Origin: Rhodococcus sp. W8901
GTDB taxonomy: Bacteria; Actinomycetota; Actinomycetes; Mycobacteriales; Mycobacteriaceae
DNA length: 64,000 nt
Direction: 5' to 3'
Assembly: GCF_013348805.1 (NCBI RefSeq)
Contig: NZ_CP054690.1
Location: forward strand, 5,518,001-5,582,000
Positions 17,261 through 24,780 of this stretch are shown here, one piece after another. The number at the start of each line of letters is the position of its first letter. Position 1 is the first letter of the stretch. The notes under the pieces were generated by a model. It saw nothing but the letters and a program-made list of their open reading frames with translations. It was not told the DNA's origin and searched no databases. The translations under genes were made by a program, and so were the position numbers.

Positions 17261-17386
17261 CGGATCGAGAGCTGCGGAATGGAAGCCCAGGGGAGAATGT
17301 TCACCGCCAGCCTCCTCATGCCGGCGAGCCGTCTTGTGCCCCGGCTGAGCTGTGCGTGGGGACGGAGACCAGAAGCGAAGGACGAC

Positions 17387-18181
17387 ATGACCGGCAAGCA
17401 CTTCGAGCTGACCGACGAAACGCGAAACTACTTCGGCCGCAACCTGCATCGCATCCGTGCCACACGCGACATGCCACGGTACGGCGTCCGCAAGGGCGAC
17501 GTCGGAGGGTGGGTTGAATGCGAGCGCAATGTCTCCGGGTACGCGTGGGTGTCAGGCGACGCGAGGGTGTTTGGCGACGCATGGGTATCCGACAACGCGG
17601 AGATCTCAGGCAACGCGGAGGCCTCAGGCAACGCGAGGGTGTCCGGCAACGCGGAGGTGTCCGGAGACGCGCGGGTGCACGGCGACGCGCGGGTATACGG
17701 CGATGCCGAGGTGTACGGCGATGCCACCGTGTTCGGCAACGCGGACGTGTCCGGAGACGCGACGGTGCACGGCGAGGCGAGGATATTCGGCGACGCGGAG
17801 GTCGAAGGCAACGCCAGCGTGTACGGCAACGCGGACGTGTCCGGCGATGCGAGGGTATCCGGCCACGCCGAGGTGTACGGCCGAGCAACTGTCACCGAGC
17901 GCCAGGACATCCTCGTCGTCTACCCCATCGGCTCCCAGTCCGTCGCCGCGACTCTCACTCGCACCGCCGCCGGCCACAACTTATCGGTCGGGTGTTGGCA
18001 TGGCGGCACCATCGACACACTGCCTGCAGAGGTAGATCGGCGCTCACAGACGTGGCCAGGATCAGAGCAAGATCATGCCCGCTGGCGCGCCGAGCACGAG
18101 GCGCTGGAGGCGCTGTGCCGGGCGCGTATCGCTGGGTGGAAGCGTACGGACGAAGGCCCTGCTACCGACTGTCCTGTTTGA
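17387..18181 (+). CDS. YdcK-like hexapeptide-repeat (left-handed beta-helix) protein
   Basis: Encodes 264 residues; ATG 17387 follows GAAGGA. The N-terminus has the YdcK-type sequence YGVRKGDVGGWVECERNVSG. Residues ~50-170 are about 20 tandem six-residue repeats of the form [V/A]-x-G-[D/N]-A-x (WVSGDARVFGDAWVS...), which should form a left-handed beta helix. The C-terminal 90 residues are unassigned. The 12- and 18-nt DNA repeats of this region are coding, not CRISPR. The stop codon lies inside palindromic repeat B (residues CPV then TGA). Role unknown; YdcK homologues are also of unknown function. Confidence 0.7.
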   Translation: MTGKHFELTDETRNYFGRNLHRIRATRDMPRYGVRKGDVGGWVECERNVSGYAWVSGDARVFGDAWVSDNAEISGNAEASGNARVSGNAEVSGDARVHGDARVYGDAEVYGDATVFGNADVSGDATVHGEARIFGDAEVEGNASVYGNADVSGDARVSGHAEVYGRATVTERQDILVVYPIGSQSVAATLTRTAAGHNLSVGCWHGGTIDTLPAEVDRRSQTWPGSEQDHARWRAEHEALEALCRARIAGWKRTDEGPATDCPV

Positions 18182-18189
18182 CGATCGCG
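18169..18189. repeat. Palindromic repeat, site B (half site)
   Basis: CTGTCCTGTTTGACGATCGC. The stop codon of the YdcK-like gene is formed within the repeat, so the repeat sits exactly at the cassette end. The second arm is degraded. Confidence 0.7.
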
Positions 18190-18269
18190 ACCAACGGTAG
18201 TCCGTGGTCCGGGCACCCCTGATCGCCTCGGTGTCGTCGGTGTCACAGCACGTTTCCTAGGATCGGGGC

Positions 18270-19130
18270 GTGCCCGATTCAAGATCACCCAAGACCCGGG
18301 CGCGGGACATCGACCGCGCGGAGACCTGCAGCCTGCTCGACGCTGCGTACGGGGACGGTCAGCTCGGTGTCGACGACTACGAGGCGCGCACCGCGGCCGC
18401 GATGCACGCGGAGACGCTCGGCGATCTGTGGGCACTCACCGAGGATCTGCAGGTCCCAGACCATCTTCGCGAGTCGCCGGAGTCGCCCGCCGACGAGGCC
18501 GGACAGTCGCACCGCCGTGGCCTCGTCCTGGCCGCGATGCTCGTTTCGGCGGTGGTGGTCTGCGGCGTCATCGGCTACCTGCTGTCCAGCAGTGTTGCCG
18601 GTGGTGACCAGTCGACCGGTGGTTCAGGATCGACTGCTGCCCAGCCTGCGGCGGCCGGTGAACCGGACCCGATCGCGGTCGAGCCGATCAACCTGCACAC
18701 CGCCGACGGCATCCGCGAGTTCGTGCGATTGTTCGAACTGCAGTTCCGCGACACGATCGCCGACGATGTCGATCTGTACCGGGACGACGCCATCGTCGTG
18801 CGGATGGTTCCCCAGCAGCCGCACCGGTACCTGCGGTGGCGGTTCACCGGCGGGTTCGAGCAGTGGACCAACCTGCCCGGTCTCCGGGATCGGGATCGGG
18901 AGACGGTCGACCTCGCTCAGCTCGATGCCGACCGCATCGGTGGCCTGATCACCGGCGCGCTCCAACAGGTGCATCTGCCCAGCGGACGCATCGATCGTGT
19001 CGCGATCCGCGCCAACGACGGCCAGTCGCTCGTCACCGTGTACGTCGTGGACAACGACGAGTCCAGAGGGAACGTGACAGCGACACTCGGCGGCGAGATC
19101 GTGGAAGTCCAGACCGCACGGCAGGGGTGA
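18270..19130 (+). CDS. DUF1707 membrane-anchored protein 1
   Basis: Encodes 286 residues from GTG 18270. Residues 10-65 are a DUF1707 (SHOCT-like) domain: RARDIDRAETCSLLDAAYGDGQLGVDDYEARTAAAMHAETLGDLWALTEDLQ. One membrane helix follows (LVLAAMLVSAVVVCGVIGYLL), then an extracytoplasmic domain of about 170 residues. The gene next to it is a paralogue with the same layout. DUF1707 is typical of mycolic-acid actinomycetes; function not established. Confidence 0.75.
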   Translation: MPDSRSPKTRARDIDRAETCSLLDAAYGDGQLGVDDYEARTAAAMHAETLGDLWALTEDLQVPDHLRESPESPADEAGQSHRRGLVLAAMLVSAVVVCGVIGYLLSSSVAGGDQSTGGSGSTAAQPAAAGEPDPIAVEPINLHTADGIREFVRLFELQFRDTIADDVDLYRDDAIVVRMVPQQPHRYLRWRFTGGFEQWTNLPGLRDRDRETVDLAQLDADRIGGLITGALQQVHLPSGRIDRVAIRANDGQSLVTVYVVDNDESRGNVTATLGGEIVEVQTARQG

Positions 19131-19132
19131 CC

Positions 19133-20023
19133 ATGGCGACCAACCGCCGCCGACGGGCGACGACCGTGCCGGTACGTGCTCGGGACATCGACCGGGCCGA
19201 CGCCCTCGCCCTCCTCGACGCCTCCTACGAGACCGGGCAGCTGAGCCCCGACGAACACCGGTCGCGCGTCGAATCCGCCGCCACCGCAGCGACCCTCGAC
19301 GAACTCGACCGGCTCGTCGGTGACCTGCAGCTCACCGACGAGGTCGTCGGGAGAACACGGTTCACGCCGCCACCCCCGGACCCGCAGCCCGCGCCGTCGA
19401 CTTCCACTGTGTCGGCTTCCACTGCGTCGACCTTTCCGGGATCCACGCCACGGCGCCGCGCCGTGGTCCTGGCCGGGGCAGCGCTCGCAGGGGGGCTGCT
19501 GTTCGTGACGCTGGTGGGCAAGGCGCCCGACTCGGGAACGAACTGGGCGGCGCCGGAGACCTCGGACAGCTCGGCGCTGTTCACGTTGGCAGGGTTCGGG
19601 CAGATGCTCGACGACATCCAGCGTGAGTTCGGCGACCTCGTCGTCGACCGCATCACCATCTACCCTGACCGCGCCGAAATAGAGCGACCCATCGAGGGTA
19701 AGCCCGGCCAGGACCAGAGCTACCGCTACCAACTCATCTCCGGTACAGGAGAACTCACCGACCAGGGCACGTCCTCGCGTAGCAGTGACGCGGTCCCCGA
19801 CGATCTCACTCCGCTCCGGCAAAACCTGCCACGCGTGATCGGGCTGTTCTCCGGAGCAGACCGCACCCTCCGGGTCGAGAACCCGACCTCGGCGCACGTG
19901 ATCATCGGAGCGAGCGGGCCGATCGTCGAGATGAACCTGACGAACGACGAGCAGGGCACGACGGGCTACCTCAGCGTCGGGTTCGACGGGGTCATCCGAC
20001 GCATCCACCGATCGGACCAGTGA
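19133..20023 (+). CDS. DUF1707 membrane-anchored protein 2
   Basis: Encodes 296 residues; ATG 19133 is 2 nt after the previous stop, so the pair is co-translated. The DUF1707 domain (RARDIDRADALALLDASYETGQLSPDEHRSRV...LVGDLQL) is followed by a Pro/Ser/Thr linker, one membrane helix (AVVLAGAALAGGLLFVTLV) and an outer domain similar in size to that of its neighbour. A tandem paralogue pair probably forms a heteromer (inference). Confidence 0.75.
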   Translation: MATNRRRRATTVPVRARDIDRADALALLDASYETGQLSPDEHRSRVESAATAATLDELDRLVGDLQLTDEVVGRTRFTPPPPDPQPAPSTSTVSASTASTFPGSTPRRRAVVLAGAALAGGLLFVTLVGKAPDSGTNWAAPETSDSSALFTLAGFGQMLDDIQREFGDLVVDRITIYPDRAEIERPIEGKPGQDQSYRYQLISGTGELTDQGTSSRSSDAVPDDLTPLRQNLPRVIGLFSGADRTLRVENPTSAHVIIGASGPIVEMNLTNDEQGTTGYLSVGFDGVIRRIHRSDQ

Positions 20024-20738
20024 GCGCGGACCAGCTTCACGCGATGTCGCGGGTACGGGTGACCCACCAGCCCAGGCCGCTTTCTCGAATGAGCTCGACA
20101 AAGTTCAACGGCACGGCCCACAAGATCATCTGTATGTCATTGGTGGTTCAGCCCGCTGACAGTTGCTGATGGCCCGAAGGTGCCCAACATGGGTGTCCTG
20201 TTTGACGATCGGTGAGCGGGACTGGGACAGGTCGTAAGAAGGCGGGCAAAACCACGACCTCAAGTGCAAATTGGCGATTCAGACGAAGCGCCGTTGAGCT
20301 TCGACATCCAAGCGACGCTCATCATGCTCACCTACGCAGGATGCCGGCGCACCTCCCGACTGCGAGCGTGGCCGGTGCCCGGTCGCTGTAGATTGCGGCC
20401 GCGGCATCGGCCGACAGAGGCTTCGAGGCGTCGATCCATTCCCGTTTCCCCGGCGCGCGGAACCGCTCCAGGTAGGCCGCCCGATCCACCGCCGTGAAGG
20501 CTTCTGCAATCGCGGCACTGAGCCCAGGGATGGACGTCAGGACGTTCCGACGAAAGACGCCCGGGAACCCCCCACCGCCTTACCCGTCACGTCAGCTCCC
20601 CTCCACAGTCATGATGCACCAAGTCCGACCGCCCTCGGCCAGATCCACGACGAGCGCCCATGGACCAGCACGAAGGACACCCGGCGATCGTCGTCGCAAC
20701 CGCGATGCAAGGGGGGATGCAAGGGGGAACGTGACACC
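20024..20738. other. Gene-poor region with repeat C and a minus-strand remnant
   Basis: Palindromic repeat C is at 20193. On the minus strand about 20345-20570 a frame without clear start reads NVLTSIPGLSAAIAEAF, then YLERFRAPGKREWID and ends GRCAGILRR; its codon pattern looks coding, so it may be the end of a truncated gene. The 17-mer ATGCCGGCGCACCTCCC at 20341 recurs at 45558. I see no promoter or RNA gene. Confidence 0.4.
20193..20222. repeat. Palindromic repeat, site C
   Basis: GTGTCCTGTTTGACGATCGG followed by TGAGCGGGAC; 170 nt after the second DUF1707 gene. Confidence 0.75.
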
Positions 20739-21419
20739 TCAGGCGTGGTTCGTGCCGTGATCGGCGAACTCGGCAAAGCTCTCCACCTGGTCAAGGTCCG
20801 GGTCGAGGGCGCGGGCGAGCCAGAGTTCGTACCAGTCGAGGAACGTCAGCGGCTCGCGGGTGTCCGGGTGGAGCACCGGCAGCGCGGCGGCGTGCTCGTA
20901 GCTGTGCCACCACACCTGCCCCGCGGCCGGGCCGCGCAGGATCAGGAGGTCGTACGTGCCGCATCCCTCGTTCGCGAGGAATGTCGCGCCTCGGTGGATC
21001 CGGCCGATGTTCTCCGTCCACTGGAACTCGGAGTCCTCGGCGGCGGGCGGGCAGGGTCGCTCGGCGGTGAAGGGGAAGTCCGCGGCGTAGTCGATCGCGG
21101 CGTCCTCGGCCTCCTGCGCCAGCGGGAGAAGTCCGAGCATCGGTCCGGCTCCGCCGTCGCCCACCCGGGTGATCCACTCGCGGTAGTCGGCCGGAAGGCC
21201 GACGCCGAGCCGGTTCTCGAATGCCGCGAGGACGTCCGGGTCCGCGGTAGCGGCGTGCTCGTAGCGATGCACGGCCGCCCCGTGGATGTGGCAGCTGTAG
21301 CCGATGACCTCCCGGTCGCCGAGCGGGACGACGGTGGTCTTCAGATCGGCTGCTCGTAGTCGGTCGAGGCCGGTCAGGATCTCGGCGATCCGGTCCGGGT
21401 GCGTTTGCGCGTGTTTCAT
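20739..21419 (-). CDS. SMI1/KNR4-family protein
   Basis: Encodes 226 residues from ATG 21419. The SMI1/KNR4 signature is visible: FENRLGVGLPADYREWITRVGDGGAGPM.GLLPL, then IGRIHRGATFLANEGCGTYDLLILRGPAAGQVWW and FLDWYELWLARAL. SMI1/KNR4 proteins are common immunity proteins of contact-dependent and polymorphic toxins. No toxin gene is next to it. Preceded and followed by remnants. Confidence 0.85.
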   Translation of the reverse strand: MKHAQTHPDRIAEILTGLDRLRAADLKTTVVPLGDREVIGYSCHIHGAAVHRYEHAATADPDVLAAFENRLGVGLPADYREWITRVGDGGAGPMLGLLPLAQEAEDAAIDYAADFPFTAERPCPPAAEDSEFQWTENIGRIHRGATFLANEGCGTYDLLILRGPAAGQVWWHSYEHAAALPVLHPDTREPLTFLDWYELWLARALDPDLDQVESFAEFADHGTNHA

Positions 21420-21818
21420 GCTCACATCCTGACGGATGCGACGACTTGCCTCTGAGTTCGGTGACACACCTACATTGACAGGCGCGTCCGACCACGGTCA
21501 AAGTGCACAGGCTACTTTGACGGATCTCGGGAGAGTCGGCGAAGCCCGTCGATATAGGTGTACCGCCGGATCGAAAGGTGGTCTGCTACGCCATGACCCC
21601 ACAACCGGCTCGTTCACGGACCGCACAGCAACGGATCCCACTCCTGGCCGATTGCATCGCGTCGACACGGCGAGAGACGATGCGCCCGTGAGTATCTCCG
21701 ACAAGAAGGCTACCGACCTCAATGCACTCGCGGACGATGGCGAACAGAACGTAGAAAGTGCATCTCGTCCAATCCCGTACGTGCCCAAGTCGCTTTCGGA
21801 CATCGATCTTCGCCATGT
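21420..21818. other. No supported gene
   Basis: Open frames exist on both strands (21436-21822 plus, 21498-21968 minus) but neither shows family features or a convincing start, and both have mixed codon usage. I see nothing else here. Confidence 0.3.
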
Positions 21819-21998
21819 GTGACCACCGCTGAGAAGGCTGCGGTCATACGTCAACGGGGCATCCGGGTACTCGAGCACTCCCTGAACGCCTACGGGCGCG
21901 CCGGCAAGCCGTGCCCGCGTTGCGGCCCGCCGATGGTGCGGGAGACCTTCATGAACCGCGGTTCGCACTTCTGCCCGAGGTGCCAGCGACGGCGCTGA
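21819..21998 (+). pseudogene. Fpg/Nei DNA glycosylase, C-terminal zinc-finger fragment
   Basis: A 59-codon frame (GTG 21819) ends with [18 protein letters not shown] and [14 protein letters not shown], the four-Cys zinc finger that closes formamidopyrimidine and endonuclease VIII glycosylases. The catalytic N-terminal domain (Pro2/Glu3) is absent. It is probably a remnant, although an expressed free zinc finger cannot be excluded. Confidence 0.7.
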
Positions 21999-22227
21999 CG
22001 CTCGTGTTCGATGCCGGGAAGGATGTCGAGACTTGGCGCGTGAGCGCAGTCGCTTCTGGCTCTGTGGCTCAGGTCTACGTCAACGCGGAGTGAGCGAGCG
22101 ATCGGCGTGTAGCGCGACGTGAACGTGTCCGTGGCTTGCAGGCGCTGATGCTTGACGCCGGAGCGCCTCGGGTCGCGGTGGCGTCCCGGCGGATCTCAGC
22201 CTCGAGCGGATCCGGATGAGCTGTGGG

Positions 22228-22737
22228 TCAGAGACGGGCAGGTCTCAGCGGCTCAATGACCTGGGCCTCGGAGCGCTCGCGCAGCTTGAGAAGCGCCTCG
22301 TCAAGGCTCGAGCCGAGCAGGTGGAGGGTGTTCATGCCGCGCGATTCCCACACCGGAAACTCCTCGTCGGCATTGCGGCTTGCGACGTCCCAGAGGAGAA
22401 GGTCGCCGTTCTCGCTCCAGCCGAAGACCTCGAGTCGTTCGGCGAGGTCCCAGCTACCGTCGGGCTCGATCATCCAGCCGAATTCCTCCTCTTCGCCGTC
22501 GCGGAAGACCGCGTGGAAGTGCTCGGTGAGGTTCGCTGCACGGGCCCGCCCGTCTGCGAAACCGGGTTGCACGGGCGGGTAGATGAGCCACAGGCCGAAC
22601 GTGCGGGCCCAGCCGCAGGAGCGAACAAACTCGCGGTAGCTCTGGGGGTACCCGCCGCCGTCCGGGAAACGGAACGAATCGACTGCCTCGAAGTCGACAT
22701 GCTCGAACGAGGGGGATTCAGGCGCGGGGACACTCAT
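22228..22737 (-). CDS. SMI1/KNR4-like protein, 169 aa
   Basis: Reads FRFPDGGGYPQSYREFVRSCGWARTFGLWLIYPPV, GWMIEPDGSWDLAERLEVFGWSENGDLLLWDV, the compact SMI1-type fold pattern. It has no signal or membrane segment. It is the second SMI1-type gene within 2 kb and again has no visible toxin partner. A transposon-end-like element follows upstream at 22945-23163. Confidence 0.7.
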   Translation of the reverse strand: MSVPAPESPSFEHVDFEAVDSFRFPDGGGYPQSYREFVRSCGWARTFGLWLIYPPVQPGFADGRARAANLTEHFHAVFRDGEEEEFGWMIEPDGSWDLAERLEVFGWSENGDLLLWDVASRNADEEFPVWESRGMNTLHLLGSSLDEALLKLRERSEAQVIEPLRPARL

Positions 22738-23212
22738 GACTCGATTATGGTCGGATTGCTGAAGCCACGCCCCTGGAACCAGATGGAGTGAAGGCGGCGA
22801 CCGTCAGTCCCACACCACGAACACGACGCGTTCGTGTCCGGACACTGCAGGGATCCGGCAGTACTCCTCGCCCGACATCGGACGCCAGTTGACAGTAGAC
22901 ATCGCAGGTAGAGCCCAGGATCGCGTCGAACCGCGCTAGTTAGACCAGCGTCGCGTTTCGCTAATCTTCGCTGCAAGTCGACAGGAGTGTAGGTTCCGGA
23001 TCTACTTGTCCGAGCCGCCTGGGATTTCCGAGATCTTCCGCGACACTTGTCCACGAAATTCCGTGCGAAGATGTCCCTTTCCACAGCCCTGGTCCGAGTC
23101 GAAGCCAGGTCATCGCGGCCAGGCTGACTCTCGGTCTCCACCGTCACCTTTTCGCAGCCCAAGTAGCGCGTAATTCGGGGGACACTGCCCCTAGAAAAGG
23201 AGGTGACTGACG
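22738..23212. other. Remnant region with transposon-end-like element
   Basis: At 22950-22985 a TTTCGCTAATCTTCGCTGCA block is shared with the TnsA-like gene (29.55 kb). At 22991-23163 a good copy of the GTAGGTTCCGGATCTACTTG element follows. A minus-strand tail (SGEEYCRIPAVSGHERVVFV) at about 22800-22890 looks like the end of a lost gene. Confidence 0.55.
22945..23163. repeat. Transposon-end-like element, copy at 23.0 kb
   Basis: Shares blocks in the same order with 37410-37640 and 58761-59010: GTAGGTTCCGGATCTACTTG, TCCGAGCC.CCTGG, GACACTTGTC.ACGAAATTCC, CCACAGCCCTGGTCCGAGTC, GGTCTCCACCGTCACC. No intact open frame is carried. Confidence 0.75.
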
Positions 23213-23320
23213 ATGGGTGACACCTTCTGGTTCCTCCCGTTACCGTATGAGACCCTGCGATGGCCGGCCGCGACCTATCCGTGCCTGGTCGACTTCCAGC
23301 GCAGTTGCTTCCCTGGGTAA
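23213..23320 (+). CDS. Tiny aromatic-rich peptide 1, 35 aa
   Basis: ATG 23213 follows an excellent Shine-Dalgarno (AAAGGAGGTGA). The peptide begins MGDTFWFLPLPYETLRW and ends QRSCFPG, with 2 Trp, 4 Phe, 2 Tyr and 2 Cys. A 10-bp-stem terminator starts 8 nt after the stop. Two similar tiny ORFs occur at 23.8-24.0 kb before a near-identical terminator. Too short for standard gene callers. Function unknown. Confidence 0.55.
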   Translation: MGDTFWFLPLPYETLRWPAATYPCLVDFQRSCFPG

Positions 23321-23327
23321 CGCACAG

Positions 23328-23359
23328 GCGGGCCAGCGAGGTTTGGATTGCTGGCCCGC
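23328..23359. terminator. Bidirectional hairpin terminator 1
   Basis: GCGGGCCAGC / GCTGGCCCGC, perfect 10-bp stem with 12-nt loop, between peptide 1 and the convergent protease remnant. A second copy with a 12-bp stem is at 24061-24095. Confidence 0.75.
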
Positions 23360-23369
23360 TGTCATGCTC

Positions 23370-23546
23370 TCAGTTGTTGGTGACGACGAGGTTGTCGCCG
23401 ACCTGGCTCGGGTTGGAAAGGATGCTGGCGAGGACCGGCGCGAACTTGACGTAGCGGAATCCGTTTGTGTCGACGCCATTCACCATGCCGACGATCTTCG
23501 TGGTGCCGTACATGTAAGCAGGACCGCCCGAGTCACCACCGTTGGA
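23370..23546 (-). pseudogene. Chymotrypsin-type serine protease, C-terminal fragment
   Basis: The frame reads NGGDSGGPAYMYGTTKIVGMV and ends VGDNLVVTNN. GDSGGP is the active-site Ser motif, and the ending matches that of the intact protease at 27895 (FVITNN). The N-terminal part with His and Asp is missing; upstream the DNA switches to another gene (23533-23757). Confidence 0.75.
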
Positions 23547-23757
23547 CGAACCACACGATCAGATCCGGGTCGCATTCTGCGAGCAGCCCGAGAATCCGCT
23601 CGGCTTCGGAAACCGCCGGGTCGACGCATGGCACGGCGTCGGCTGCGGTGGACGTCGGGGTGACGGTGATGGCGAGACAGTATTCGCTGTCGGAAGCTCG
23701 AGCCGGAGCCGCGTAGACAGCTATTTCCACTGGTAGGTGAAGCGGATGTCCATCCAA
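23533..23757 (-). CDS. Hypothetical protein, 74 aa, possibly truncated
   Basis: Reads MDGHPLHLPVEIAVYAAPAR, ..AVSEAERILGLLAECDPDLIVWFVQRW. Codon usage looks coding. Its last few codons overlap, in another frame, the protease fragment's GDSGGP region, so the native end is probably lost at the junction near 23546. Confidence 0.4.
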   Translation of the reverse strand: MDGHPLHLPVEIAVYAAPARASDSEYCLAITVTPTSTAADAVPCVDPAVSEAERILGLLAECDPDLIVWFVQRW

Positions 23758-23836
23758 ATCTTCTGTTCGACCACCTCCGAGGTCTAGCCTGACCTGACAG
23801 GGTCGGGACGGTCAGGCACCCCCCAGGGGTTTGCAC

Positions 23837-23938
23837 ATGATCCCTAATGGCTGGAAGTGGGGACTCCCCTTGCCGCGGGAGTGGCGTCGCACGATCTGGG
23901 CCGTGATCCCATGTGACCTCGGCGGACACTGCACCTGA
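23837..23938 (+). CDS. Tiny Trp-rich peptide 2, 33 aa
   Basis: ATG 23837 follows AGGGG about 9 nt upstream. Peptide starts MIPNGWKWGLPLPREWRRTI and ends CDLGGHCT: 4 Trp, 2 Cys, net basic centre. The next tiny ORF begins 16 nt after its stop, so the two form a mini-operon ending in the 24061 terminator. Unknown function; candidates are a signalling peptide, small toxin or bacteriocin-like peptide. Confidence 0.5.
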   Translation: MIPNGWKWGLPLPREWRRTIWAVIPCDLGGHCT

Positions 23939-23954
23939 CTGGAAGTGAACTCGG

Positions 23955-24044
23955 ATGGACCCATACGGGATTTGGTTCGGCCCCATCGGCAACCTGTTGG
24001 ACATCGTGAACTACTGGCTGACCTACGGGCACCTGCCCGGCTGA
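23955..24044 (+). CDS. Tiny aromatic peptide 3, 29 aa
   Basis: ATG 23955 with GGAAGTGA upstream. Starts MDPYGIWFGPIGNLLDIVNY and ends LTYGHLPG. It is amphipathic with Trp/Tyr/Phe and ends 16 nt before a perfect 12-bp terminator stem. Forms a pair with peptide 2. Confidence 0.5.
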   Translation: MDPYGIWFGPIGNLLDIVNYWLTYGHLPG

Positions 24045-24060
24045 ACGCCTGGAACAACGA

Positions 24061-24095
24061 CAGCGGGCCAGCATGATTCGATTGCTGGCCCGCTG
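24061..24095. terminator. Bidirectional hairpin terminator 2
   Basis: CAGCGGGCCAGC / GCTGGCCCGCTG, perfect 12-bp stem, 11-nt loop. Stem and the following ~25 nt (TGTCATG.GCTCAGTTGTTGG) are nearly the same as at 23328-23390, so terminator plus protease end were duplicated together. Confidence 0.75.
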
Positions 24096-24103
24096 TCATG
24101 CGC

Positions 24104-24130
24104 TCAGTTGTTGGTGACGACGAAATTTCA
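24104..24130 (-). pseudogene. Scar of a second protease 3' end
   Basis: Only the final codons FVVTNN and stop of the protease family are left, next to duplicated terminator 2. The sequence further upstream on this strand is unrelated. Confidence 0.6.
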
Positions 24131-24357
24131 AACCCATTGAGAGTGCACTCGATTCAAGAATCCGGAGTCGGCTCGCTGGCTTCGCGGGGTGACGGCCTGG
24201 TCCTCATGCTTGGTCTGGGTCGTAATTTCAGCTAAATTCTTGGGCCGCCTGGGGTTGCGCTGCCGGGTGTAGGTGCGTTCCATCTGCTCGAACGGTGCAA
24301 CACGGCGGCGAGTAATAGAGTGACGAGACCTGGCCCCGATTGTTCTTGGAGGTCGCC

Positions 24358-24780
24358 GTGATCGATTTCGTTCGCCGATCGGTCGCCTGCGCGGCCATCG
24401 TGGCCGGTTCGGTTCTGGCGCCGGCGGCCGTCGCCTCCGCCGCGGCCACCGTTCCGTTCCAAATCGACCCGGCGCCGTTCGGAAACCCGAACGGCAGCTT
24501 CGACGTACCCGCGTTTCGCTGCGTGGCCGTGGTCGGCGAACAGTCCGGGACGGTGACGATCACCGGCCCGAAGGAGGGCCGGTGGGGATGTCTACTTCCG
24601 TCAAACGTGCACTGGCTGAACCTGTCTAGCGGAGCCTCCGGCTCCGCCCAGATGTCGGGCGGCTTGGACGGACGCCCGGCAGCGGTCCTGCCGACCGGGA
24701 CCGGGCAGGTTGTCGTCGCCGTGGTAATCGATGGCAGCACGATCATCACACCGGGCGTCGCAGCCGTCTACGTTCCGTAG
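24358..24780 (+). CDS. Secreted protein, 140 aa (family with 54370 gene)
   Basis: GTG 24358 is chosen for the Shine-Dalgarno TTGGAGG. A signal peptide runs to VASAAA (about residue 27). The mature domain contains PFQIDPAPFGNPNGSF, RCVAVVGEQSGTVTITGP, VHWLNLSSGASG and ends GVAAVYVP. The gene at 54370 has the same layout (HWRNISTGAAG ... VWTVP), and a truncated third copy is at 54880-55050 on the minus strand. Family name unknown to me; a cell-surface role is likely. Confidence 0.65.
   Translation: MIDFVRRSVACAAIVAGSVLAPAAVASAAATVPFQIDPAPFGNPNGSFDVPAFRCVAVVGEQSGTVTITGPKEGRWGCLLPSNVHWLNLSSGASGSAQMSGGLDGRPAAVLPTGTGQVVVAVVIDGSTIITPGVAAVYVP

Noticed and set aside
17520-17890. Possible CRISPR or minisatellite
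   Set aside because: The short repeats are in frame multiples of six residues and encode the beta-helix; no spacers of constant size.
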